From: Deltaproteobacteria bacterium
Lineage (GTDB): Bacteria; Myxococcota_A; Polyangia; Polyangiales; Houyiibacteriaceae
DNA: 47,551 bases
NCBI GenBank assembly: GCA_019313915.1
Contig: JAFDAJ010000013.1
Span: forward strand, 1-47,551
Reading direction: 5' to 3'
How positions within the stretch are numbered: position 1 is the first letter of the stretch; every line of letters starts with the position of its first letter. Position numbers and translations under genes: made by a program. Shown here in pieces: positions 23,322-30,511 of the stretch. The notes beneath the pieces are model-generated. The model ran no database searches. It was not told where the DNA came from and saw only the letters and a program-made list of their open reading frames with translations.

Positions 23322-24934
23322 CACGATTTTCGGGTGAACAGTTTCAAGAAGCCCCGCCATCGTTGCGCGAGGCCCCTCCCGTAGATGAGCTCGATCACGC
23401 CGCTGAAGACGCCATAGTCCTTCTCGGCCACCGGGAAGACACGGCTGGGCTGGTGGATTGGCAAACGGTCGTCAACCACGGCTTTGATGTTGCACATCGA
23501 GCGCAGGCCCTCGCGCCCATTCATGCGCCCGTAGCCCGATGCCTTGACGCCACCGAAGGTCAAGTCTTGTGCCATGTACGTGACGCCGCCGAACTCGTTG
23601 ATCGAGCTCATGCCGGCTTCGAGCTCCGTGGCGATCTTCCGGGCGCGCGCGCGGCTCTTGGAGAAGACCGACGACGACAGACCATAGGAGACACCGTTCG
23701 CAACCTTCACGGCGTCCGCGTCGTCACGCACTCGGATGAGCAGCATCACCGGCCCGAAGACCTCTTCCTGTGCGATGTCCATATGGGGCGTGACGTCGGC
23801 CAAGATGGTGGGCTCGAAGTAGTCGCCTTTGTCGCCGAGCGTTCGCTTGCCGCCGGTGACGACTCGTGCGCCTTGCTCCACTGCGCCGTTGACTGCCTTC
23901 TCGATGATGTCGATCTGGAGCGGGGTGACGATCGCGCCGACATCGACGACTCTCTCGCGGCTACTGCCCTGACGAAACTCACGAACCAATTCGGAAGCGC
24001 GCTTCTCGAAGGCGTCGTAGATGGCGTCGTAGACGAGGATTCGCTCTGAAGCGACGCAGTTTTGCCCGCAATTGATGTAGCAACCGGCGAGCGAGGAATG
24101 AACCGCCTGTTCCAAGTCTGCGTCGTCACACACGATGAACGCGTCTTTGCCGCCGAGCTCCATGACCACCGGTATCACTCGCTCGGCACTGGCTTCGACC
24201 ACGCGCCGCCCGTTGTTGACGGAGCCGATGAAAAGAATCGTATCCACCGCCGAGCGCGCAAGTGCCGCACCGGTCGGTCCGTATCCCTGCACGGCTTGGA
24301 TGAGGTCTGGGTTGTGTCCGGCTTCTTCGACGACCTCACGGAGCGCGTCGATGAACTTCGCGCTCGACCATGCAACCCACTCAGACGGCTTGAGTACGAT
24401 CGCGTTGCCCGACATCAGCGCGGGGATCAACGGATTGACGATGTTCTGAAACGGATAGTTCCAAGGAATGATCGCAGCCAGGACACCGAGCGGGTGATAC
24501 TCGAGATGCGCCTTCTTGTGCACCAACAAGCCGGAAGACACTCGCTCCGGGCGAAGGTGCTTCTCCCCATTGTTGATCGTCCATCGAAACTTCTCGCAGG
24601 TCGGCCAAATCTCCCCCATCAGTGCGTTCTCACGCGTCTTGCCCGAGTCCCGCTGCACTGCGAGACAGATCTCGTCCTTGTTCTCGACCGTGTATGCGAG
24701 CAGCTGGCGCAACACCTTGCGGCGCTCCTCGAACGAGGTCTTGCGCCAGGCCTGCTGGGCGACCTTCGCGCGAGCGACTGCGGCATCGACATCCTCGGGA
24801 GAGTCGATGCGCACCTCACCCAAGGGTTCCCGTGTTGCAGGGTCGACGCAGGGGATATGCGTGGCTTGCTCGGCAGGCTCGGAGTGCTGCTCTAGCGAAA
24901 TCGGAATTGACATTCTGATTTTAGCCTCTATCAT
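23321..24934 (-). CDS. NAD(P)-dependent aldehyde dehydrogenase
   Basis: 537 residues of the ALDH superfamily. The catalytic Cys is C293 in CGQNCVASERI and the general base is E259 in VMELGGKDAF. PWNYPFQN and the SMGSVNN-like FIGSVNNGRRV loop match the coenzyme site. A second ATG at 24913 (MSIPISLEQ) is an equally good start, with GAGG eleven bases upstream. The C-terminal tail after the catalytic domain (IELIYGRGLAQRWRGFLKLF) is moderately hydrophobic, as in membrane-associated fatty aldehyde dehydrogenases. It is translated together with the GMC oxidoreductase. It diverges from the second TetR across very few bases. Confidence 0.88.
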   Translation of the reverse strand: MIEAKIRMSIPISLEQHSEPAEQATHIPCVDPATREPLGEVRIDSPEDVDAAVARAKVAQQAWRKTSFEERRKVLRQLLAYTVENKDEICLAVQRDSGKTRENALMGEIWPTCEKFRWTINNGEKHLRPERVSSGLLVHKKAHLEYHPLGVLAAIIPWNYPFQNIVNPLIPALMSGNAIVLKPSEWVAWSSAKFIDALREVVEEAGHNPDLIQAVQGYGPTGAALARSAVDTILFIGSVNNGRRVVEASAERVIPVVMELGGKDAFIVCDDADLEQAVHSSLAGCYINCGQNCVASERILVYDAIYDAFEKRASELVREFRQGSSRERVVDVGAIVTPLQIDIIEKAVNGAVEQGARVVTGGKRTLGDKGDYFEPTILADVTPHMDIAQEEVFGPVMLLIRVRDDADAVKVANGVSYGLSSSVFSKSRARARKIATELEAGMSSINEFGGVTYMAQDLTFGGVKASGYGRMNGREGLRSMCNIKAVVDDRLPIHQPSRVFPVAEKDYGVFSGVIELIYGRGLAQRWRGFLKLFTRKS

Positions 24935-24946
24935 TCCGACCCTAAC
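24914..24946. promoter_or_regulatory. Compact divergent region, ALDH / second TetR
   Basis: Only 12 bases separate the longest ALDH frame and the TetR GTG start; with the shorter ALDH the gap is 33 bases. On the ALDH strand it contains ATAGAGGCT, which resembles ATAGAAGCT in the first TetR control region (8 of 9). With promoters this close, binding of the regulator would affect both directions. Confidence 0.35.
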
Positions 24947-25630
24947 GTGTCAACGACGGCCTCATTCGCAAAAGCGCAAGAATCCCTGCGGGGTAAGAAG
25001 CGCGAGCTCTACCGCGAGGCCATCCTCGATGCGGCTGAGCGGGTGTTCGGCGAGGAGGGGTACGAGGCGACCAAGGTGCAGCGGATCGCCGCCGAGGCAG
25101 GCGTTTCGCTCACTACGCTTTACAGCGTCCTGCAGTCCAAGTGGGAAATCTACCGTGCGGTCCACCGCCGGCGCCTGAGCGAGGTCATGGGTCTAGCCCA
25201 AGGTATCGTCCAAGAGGACATGTCGTCACTCGATACCCTCATTGCCGGGACTCGCATGCAGCTCGCCTTCTTCATGGAGCATCGGGACTTCACCAAGATG
25301 CAGCTCAAGGAAGTTACCGCGTGGTCGACGATCGGGCTCCTGCGCAGTCCCGAGCAAATTGAAGCGTTAGGTGCCGGCTTGCAGCTTTTCGCAGATCTGT
25401 TTCGGCAAGGCGTCAAAGACGGCTATCTCATCGATGATGATCCGGATCTCATGTCGAGAATGGTGATCGCATCCCAACAAGTGAGGCTAGGGATGTGGAT
25501 GGATCGCGGCTGCAAGGAAGATCCGGACCGCGTCGCCGACGCTGCACTCCGGCACCTGCTTCGGAGCTTCTGCAAGACCGAACGCCTCGCATCGTCGTTC
25601 GCTGCGGCTGGTTTGGGGGATGTGCCATGA
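24947..25630 (+). CDS. TetR-family transcriptional regulator (sterol locus, right)
   Basis: 227 residues. The helix-turn-helix lies around residues 24-70 (ILDAAERVFGEEGYEATKVQ, then IAAEAGVSLTTLYSVLQSK). The ligand domain carries LAFFMEHRDFTKMQLKEVTAWS. Strong similarity to the regulator at 10907 suggests a duplicated sensor pair at the two ends of the sterol locus. The start is GTG at 24947 without a clear ribosome site. Its stop overlaps the start of the reductase gene (ATGA), so regulator and reductase are coexpressed. Confidence 0.87.
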   Translation: MSTTASFAKAQESLRGKKRELYREAILDAAERVFGEEGYEATKVQRIAAEAGVSLTTLYSVLQSKWEIYRAVHRRRLSEVMGLAQGIVQEDMSSLDTLIAGTRMQLAFFMEHRDFTKMQLKEVTAWSTIGLLRSPEQIEALGAGLQLFADLFRQGVKDGYLIDDDPDLMSRMVIASQQVRLGMWMDRGCKEDPDRVADAALRHLLRSFCKTERLASSFAAAGLGDVP

Positions 25631-26790
25631 GCGTTCAGTTTCACGAGCTCAGGGTCTCGGCGGTGGTTCGCGAGACGGCGGAATGCTGCTCGTTCGAGCT
25701 ATCCGTCCCGGCGGAGCTCCGCGAGGCGTATCGGTACAAGGCAGGCCAGCATCTCACGTTCGAGCTTCCCTGGGAGGACTTCAAGATCACTCGCTGCTAC
25801 TCGCTGTCGAGCTGTGCTGACCTTGGTGAACCACTGAAAATTGGGGTAAAAAGAGTCGAAGGCGGGCGGATCTCCAACTGGCTGAACGACAACCTGAAAG
25901 TTGGTGCTCCGATCATGGCGAGTGTGCCGGAGGGCCGCTTCGTCCTCGACCCGGAGACGCGGTCGAGCGCACCGCTGTTCCTCTTTGCCGGCGGAAGCGG
26001 GATCACGCCGATCATTGCCCTGCTCAAGAGCGCGCTAGCGATCACGAAACGATCGGTCACGGTGCTCTACGCGAACCAAGACCGGAACTCGGTGATCTAT
26101 GGCGAGGAGCTCGATCGGCTTGCCACCGAGCATTCGGATCGGCTGGTCGTGCGCCATCACTTCGACTCAGAGGGCGGTTACCTCGCGCCGGGAGAGGTTC
26201 GCGCGCTCATCCACCATACCGACATCGCCGAGTTCTACATTTGCGGTCCGGAGCCGTTCATGGAGCTCATCGAGACGACCCTCGACGAGGCCGGCGTCCA
26301 CGAAGAGCTCGTCTACATCGAACGCTTCGTCTCGCCCGCCGATCCCGATCGCGTCGAGGTTGAGGCAGTCGACGTTGCGTCACTCGAAGCGCCCGACACC
26401 TTCAGCCTTTGGCTCGACGGCCGCTCCAGGACGGTTCCGTACATGAAGGGCAAGACGCTTCTGCAGTGCGCCCAAGCCGCAGGCCTGCAGCCAACCCACT
26501 CATGCGAGTCAGGATACTGCGGCTCGTGCATGGCCAACGTGAAGACCGGCAGGGTTCACATGCGGACGCACGAAGCGCTCTCTGACCGGGACATCGCGCG
26601 CGGCGTGGCGCTTCTTTGCCAAAGCGTCCCCGCGAGCAGCGAGCAGCTCGAGCTCGATAGCGACTCGACTTCCTTTCGCACGGCGTCCGCCGTGAAGTCC
26701 TCCTACAGCAAGCGCGTATCCCAGCTGGTGGCAGTCGCCGCGTTCGCATTCATGGTCGCAGGGACGCTTGTTCTCAGATTGGTGCACTAG
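25627..26790 (+). CDS. Flavin / 2Fe-2S oxygenase reductase, KshB-like, with C-terminal membrane helix
   Basis: 387 residues. An N-terminal flavin domain has the ITRCYSLSS motif. The NAD(P)-binding domain follows with LFLFAGGSGITPIIALL and FYICGPEPFMELIE. A plant-type 2Fe-2S domain follows with cysteines in HSCESGYCGSCMANV and a fourth in LLCQS. This is the order found in KshB, the reductase of 3-ketosteroid 9-alpha-hydroxylase. Unlike KshB it ends with one hydrophobic helix (SQLVAVAAFAFMVAGTLVLRL), so it is probably tail-anchored to the inner membrane. It begins at ATG 25627, overlapping the TetR stop. It could serve the Rieske oxygenase or the di-iron hydroxylase next to it. Confidence 0.88.
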   Translation: MSVQFHELRVSAVVRETAECCSFELSVPAELREAYRYKAGQHLTFELPWEDFKITRCYSLSSCADLGEPLKIGVKRVEGGRISNWLNDNLKVGAPIMASVPEGRFVLDPETRSSAPLFLFAGGSGITPIIALLKSALAITKRSVTVLYANQDRNSVIYGEELDRLATEHSDRLVVRHHFDSEGGYLAPGEVRALIHHTDIAEFYICGPEPFMELIETTLDEAGVHEELVYIERFVSPADPDRVEVEAVDVASLEAPDTFSLWLDGRSRTVPYMKGKTLLQCAQAAGLQPTHSCESGYCGSCMANVKTGRVHMRTHEALSDRDIARGVALLCQSVPASSEQLELDSDSTSFRTASAVKSSYSKRVSQLVAVAAFAFMVAGTLVLRLVH

Positions 26791-26818
26791 GTGGTAAAAT
26801 GAGCTCTCAGGAATCCAC

Positions 26819-27493
26819 ATGAAGGTCTTGTTCGTCATCCTTGCAAGCTACACGTCGGCCGGACTAGCGATCGCGCTCCTGCTCTATGCCTATCGCTCGA
26901 CGGCGGCACAGCAGTACTTGATCAGCGACGATCCGCACCGGTCGACCGGCGACCGGGAACTCTATTGGAGAGTCGCTTTAAACACGACGGTTTCGATCAC
27001 ACTCATCTTCGCCGTGATGTACGGCCTTGGCACCTACCTCTACTACGACCACGCCGCCCCGGCCTGGCGTTACCTGCTCGAGGCAGCGACGGTCATCCTG
27101 ATCTACGACTTCGGCTACTACTTCGTACATCGTTATCCGTTTCACGAGTGGAAAATCCTCCGCGGTGTGCACTCGGTTCACCACGCCTCCAGGAATCCGC
27201 GGGTCATCGACAGCCTCTTGCTGCATCCCGTCGAGACCATCCTCGGGCTCGGCTTGTTCTTTGGGTCAGTGGCGCTCGTCGGCGGCGTGCACATCTACAC
27301 CCTGGGTGTGCTGTTCACGACCTACACTGCGTTCAACATCCTCAATCATGCAGGCGTCGATGTGCCGCACTTTCCCCTCAAGACCTTGGGAGTTCTCGCA
27401 GCGAAGCACGACCGGCACCATCACAGCATGCTCTCAGGCAACTACGCGTCGATTACGCCGTTGCCCGACATCATCTTTGGCACAGTAGAGTAA
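26819..27493 (+). CDS. Sterol desaturase / fatty acid hydroxylase family membrane protein
   Basis: 224 residues with three or four membrane helices and the di-iron histidine clusters of the family: H104-RYPF-H109, HSVHH (118-122), an isolated H177 in NILNHAGV, and HDRHHH (197-202). Members include sterol C-4 methyl oxidase, sterol C-5 desaturase and lipid hydroxylases. The protein is short for a eukaryotic C-4 methyl oxidase (about 300) but complete in metal ligands. It follows the KshB-like reductase by 28 bases, which offers a membrane-bound electron source, and precedes an NSDHL-like dehydrogenase by three bases. C-4 methyl oxidation is the favoured guess. Confidence 0.86.
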   Translation: MKVLFVILASYTSAGLAIALLLYAYRSTAAQQYLISDDPHRSTGDRELYWRVALNTTVSITLIFAVMYGLGTYLYYDHAAPAWRYLLEAATVILIYDFGYYFVHRYPFHEWKILRGVHSVHHASRNPRVIDSLLLHPVETILGLGLFFGSVALVGGVHIYTLGVLFTTYTAFNILNHAGVDVPHFPLKTLGVLAAKHDRHHHSMLSGNYASITPLPDIIFGTVE

Positions 27494-27496
27494 TTC

Positions 27497-28516
27497 ATGA
27501 CCGTTAGTTTGGTAACAGGGGGCTGCGGCTTCGTCGGCGCTGCGATAGCACGCGCGCTCAAGGCCCGTGGCGACGACGTCATCGTGCTGGATCTGGCGCC
27601 CGAGTGTCCTGTCGAAGGGGTGGACTACAGGCGCATCGATATCACCGACAAAGCAGCGGTCATGGAAGCCTGCCGCGGCGTGGACACGATCATCCACAAC
27701 GCGTCGATTGTCCACACGAAGCGGAACAAGCAAGACGTGGTGTGGTCGGTCAATCTCGGCGGCACCGAGAACATGCTCGAAGCAGCCCAGCAACAAGGCG
27801 TCCCGCGTTTCGTCTACATCAGCTCGGGAAGCGTCGTCTACGAGGGCAAAGACATCGAGAATGGCGACGAAAGCCTGCCATACTCCTCGGTCTCCCAAGC
27901 TCCGTATGCCGACAGCAAGATCGCGGCGGAGAAGCTCGTCCTCGCGCAGAACGGAAAGGGCGGCGTGGCCACCTGCGCGCTCCGGCCCCACGTGATCTTC
28001 GGTCCCGGTGACAATCGCTTCATGCCTGCGCTTCTGGCCAAGGGTCGCAATGGGCAGCTGCGCGTTCAGATTGGACGAGGCGTCTGGCTTTCCGACTATA
28101 CGTACGTGAGCAACCTGACCGACGCAGTGCTACTCGCCGATGAAGCGCTCGCCAAGGACGGCTTGAACAGCATCGCCGCAGGCCAGGCCTACTTCATCAC
28201 GAACGGCGAGCCGATGCCCTTCTGGGACTTCATTCGCAAAGTCGCCGCACGCCTCGGCTTCCCTCCGGTCAAGTACCGAGCGCCCAAGACGCTCGTCTAC
28301 ATGATTGCGACGGTCATGGAAGGCATCGACACACTCAAGGGTGGCACTCTCAACGCTGAGGATGGCCTGACGCGCTTTGCTATCCGCTACATGTGCACCC
28401 ACCACTACTTCAGCATCGAAAAGGCGCGCCGCGACCTCGGCTACAATCCTTCGGTCACGGTGGACGAAGGCATCGAGCGAACCTGCCAACACCTCGAAGC
28501 AACGGGCGCGGTCTAA
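27497..28516 (+). CDS. NAD(P)-dependent sterol 4-alpha-carboxylate 3-dehydrogenase-like (NSDHL/Erg26/SdmB type)
   Basis: 339 residues of the extended SDR / 3-beta-hydroxysteroid dehydrogenase family. The Rossmann motif is TGGCGFVG (8-14), the catalytic Tyr and Lys are Y137-x3-K141 in PYADSKIAAEK, and the SSGSVVYEG and RPHVIFGPGD stretches are those of Erg26-type enzymes. Such enzymes oxidise the 3-hydroxyl with loss of the C-4 carboxylate during sterol C-4 demethylation; bacterial SdmB is in the same group. The location directly behind a di-iron hydroxylase fits a C-4 demethylation module. A generic sugar epimerase is less likely given these motifs. Confidence 0.85.
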   Translation: MTVSLVTGGCGFVGAAIARALKARGDDVIVLDLAPECPVEGVDYRRIDITDKAAVMEACRGVDTIIHNASIVHTKRNKQDVVWSVNLGGTENMLEAAQQQGVPRFVYISSGSVVYEGKDIENGDESLPYSSVSQAPYADSKIAAEKLVLAQNGKGGVATCALRPHVIFGPGDNRFMPALLAKGRNGQLRVQIGRGVWLSDYTYVSNLTDAVLLADEALAKDGLNSIAAGQAYFITNGEPMPFWDFIRKVAARLGFPPVKYRAPKTLVYMIATVMEGIDTLKGGTLNAEDGLTRFAIRYMCTHHYFSIEKARRDLGYNPSVTVDEGIERTCQHLEATGAV

Positions 28517-28584
28517 CGGTGGGGGGCCGGACATCCCTTGCGGTCAGGCAGGGGATTGGACCCGCTCCGGCACCCAGAGTTGGT

Positions 28585-28619
28585 GGGCGGGCCGTCGTCC
28601 CCCCGACGCGGCCCGCCCC
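28585..28619. terminator. GC-rich hairpin after the sterol locus
   Basis: GGGCGGGCCG pairs with CGGCCCGCCC, and the stem extends inward by GTCG/CGAC with a small bulge. There is no T-run, so it may slow or stop transcription with Rho or protect the 3' end rather than act as a classic intrinsic terminator. Confidence 0.5.
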
Positions 28620-28635
28620 CGGCTCCCCCGATTAC

Positions 28636-28664
28636 CCCTTAGGGTCGGTATGAAGCCCTAAGGG
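28636..28664. repeat. 9-bp inverted repeat CCCTTAGGG / CCCTAAGGG
   Basis: Perfect 9-bp arms at 28636-28644 and 28656-28664 with an 11-base loop. The right arm and following bases resemble the element at 3482-3501. It may be a second 3' hairpin or part of a dispersed repeat. Confidence 0.65.
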
Positions 28665-28869
28665 TGTAGGTGTCTAGGAACCTCGACAGTTCATTACAAT
28701 GTTATTCATCCATTAGGTTTAAGTTTTGTGCTCTTTCTTGTCCGGTAGATCAGATAGAAAAGCCCACTGGACGCCTTGCAATGCGGTAAAACGGCGGGGT
28801 TGCTGCAGCTGGTTCAGCTGGTAGAAAGGCACGCGTTCGGGGCTTCTTGATCCAGTCGGGGCGAGTCGA

Positions 28870-30066
28870 GTGTCTAACGAGATTGTCATCCTTCTCACGG
28901 CGTGTGGCGTCCTCATCGCGATGGGGGTGCTCGAGTTCATCGTGCATCGCAAGCGCCTCGCGCGGATTCCCATTCGAATCCACGTCAACGGCACTCGCGG
29001 CAAGACCAGCGTGACGCGGCTAATCGCTGCGGGGCTTCGCGAGGCCGGCGTGCGTTGCGTGGCCAAGACTACGGGCACCGTTCCGCGCTTCATTCTTCCG
29101 AACGGCCGCGAGGTGCCGGTGTACCGCCCCGGCGGGCCGAACGTGATCGAGCAGAAGCAGTCGGTCACGATGGCGGCCGCGCAGCGCGCCGAAGCGCTCA
29201 TCGTCGAGTGCATGGCGCTCCAACCGCATCTGCAATGGCTTTCCGAGTCCAAGCTCGTCCGAGCGACTCATGGCGTCATCACCAATGCGCGGCCGGATCA
29301 CCTCGACGTGATGGGTCCGACCGAAGATGATGTCGCCCGCGCGTTGGCCGGGACGGTACCGTGCGATGGCGTGTTCCTGACCGCCGAACGAAAACATCGC
29401 GAGTTCTTTCAGCAAGTCGCCGAAGAGCGAGGTTCGCGCTTTCGTGCCGCGGAAGACATCAGCCGGTCGCTCACACCCGAAGACATGGAGTCCTTCCCGT
29501 ACCTCGAGCATCAGGATAACGTGGAGCTCGCGCTCGCGGTTTGTGAGGAGCTCGGCGTCACCAACGAAACGGCGCTTCGCGGCATGTGGCGGGCGAAACC
29601 CGACCCCGGCGCGATGACCGAAGCCAAGATTGAGTTCTTTGGCCGACACGTCATCTTCGTCAACGGGTTCGCCGCCAACGACCCCATCTCGACGCGCTAC
29701 ATCTGGGAGAGCTCGCTGCGCCGGCACCGCGACCTGAAAAGGCGCATCGCCGTGTTCAACTGCAGGTCCGACCGCCCTGATCGCTCCGAGCAACTTGCCG
29801 AGTCGTATGCAGGATGGACGCAGGCAGATGAAGTCGTCCTGCTCGGTACCGGGCAATACATCTTTGCCCGCGCTGCCGTGAAGAACGGGCTCGATCCGAC
29901 GCGATTGGTTTTCGTCGACCGGGATCATCCGGCCGACATCTTCGAGATTCTGCTGGGCCTCTCGGAGTCCTCGGCCCTGGTGATGGGGCTTGGGAACATT
30001 GCGGGGCCAGGGTTGGCATTGGCCGAGTACTTTGCCAATCGGGGGATAGATAATGCCAGAGATTGA
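28870..30066 (+). CDS. pgsB: Poly-gamma-glutamate synthase subunit PgsB/CapB
   Basis: 398 residues with an N-terminal membrane helix and a Mur-ligase-like ATPase. The P-loop is VNGTRGKTSVTR (41-46 core). Family blocks are VAKTTGTVPRFILPNGREV, IVECMALQPHLQWLSESKLV and ITNARPDHLDVMGPTEDD. PgsB with PgsC ligates glutamate into gamma-linked polyglutamate at the membrane. The start is GTG 28870. It overlaps pgsC by 14 bases, so the two are cotranslated. Confidence 0.93.
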   Translation: MSNEIVILLTACGVLIAMGVLEFIVHRKRLARIPIRIHVNGTRGKTSVTRLIAAGLREAGVRCVAKTTGTVPRFILPNGREVPVYRPGGPNVIEQKQSVTMAAAQRAEALIVECMALQPHLQWLSESKLVRATHGVITNARPDHLDVMGPTEDDVARALAGTVPCDGVFLTAERKHREFFQQVAEERGSRFRAAEDISRSLTPEDMESFPYLEHQDNVELALAVCEELGVTNETALRGMWRAKPDPGAMTEAKIEFFGRHVIFVNGFAANDPISTRYIWESSLRRHRDLKRRIAVFNCRSDRPDRSEQLAESYAGWTQADEVVLLGTGQYIFARAAVKNGLDPTRLVFVDRDHPADIFEILLGLSESSALVMGLGNIAGPGLALAEYFANRGIDNARD

Positions 30067-30511
30067 GTTGTTGACCCTGTCCATCGGGCTCGGGCTCGCA
30101 GCCAGCCTTCTTTATGGCGAGCTCTTCGGGTTGGCCGCTGGAGGCATGGTCGTCCCAGGCTACGTCGCCCTTTTCGCCAACAAGCCGGTCGACATTGGGC
30201 TCACGCTGCTTGCCGCGCTCGTGACCTTCGGTTTTCTGAAGGGGCTTTCGCAAATCGCTATCGTGTACGGCCGCCGGCGAACCGCGCTCACGATCCTCGT
30301 CGGTTACATCGTTGGGCTGGCCTTCCGGATGTGGTTGGACAGCCCAATCACGCCGTTTGCCGAAGGGGCGATCATCGGCTTCATCATCCCGGGGCTCATT
30401 GCGATCTGGTATCAGCGCCAAGGCGTGCTCGAGACGACGCTCAGCCTCATCACGGCGGCGATTCTCGTTCGCATGGTCTTGGTCGTGTTCATCGGAGACG
30501 TAGCGATATGA
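30053..30511 (+). CDS. pgsC: Poly-gamma-glutamate synthase subunit PgsC/CapC
   Basis: 152-residue membrane protein with five hydrophobic helices. The signature GELFGLAAGGMVVPGYVAL near the N-terminus and IIGFIIPGLIAIWYQRQG are typical of PgsC, which with PgsB forms the catalytic synthase. Length matches the family (about 150). It begins inside the end of pgsB and its stop overlaps the pgsW start. Confidence 0.92.
   Translation: MPEIELLTLSIGLGLAASLLYGELFGLAAGGMVVPGYVALFANKPVDIGLTLLAALVTFGFLKGLSQIAIVYGRRRTALTILVGYIVGLAFRMWLDSPITPFAEGAIIGFIIPGLIAIWYQRQGVLETTLSLITAAILVRMVLVVFIGDVAI

Larger units (their letters stand above)
28517..28869. other. 353-bp intergenic region with hairpins and an AT-rich patch
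   Basis: No gene is seen. After the NSDHL-like gene come two strong hairpins (entered separately). Bases 28685-28760 are markedly AT-rich and could hold the promoter for the pgs genes. CAGCTGGT occurs twice in direct repeat at 28806-28813 and 28815-28822, next to the pgsB start, a possible operator. Confidence 0.5.

Noticed and set aside
27497-28516. Sugar-nucleotide epimerase for the nearby polymer genes
   Set aside because: The motifs and the operon with a sterol-desaturase-type protein fit NSDHL/Erg26 better; it is separated from pgsB by hairpins and 353 bases.
29020-30084. 354-codon antisense open frame opposite pgsB
   Set aside because: pgsB has all family motifs; the antisense frame has none.
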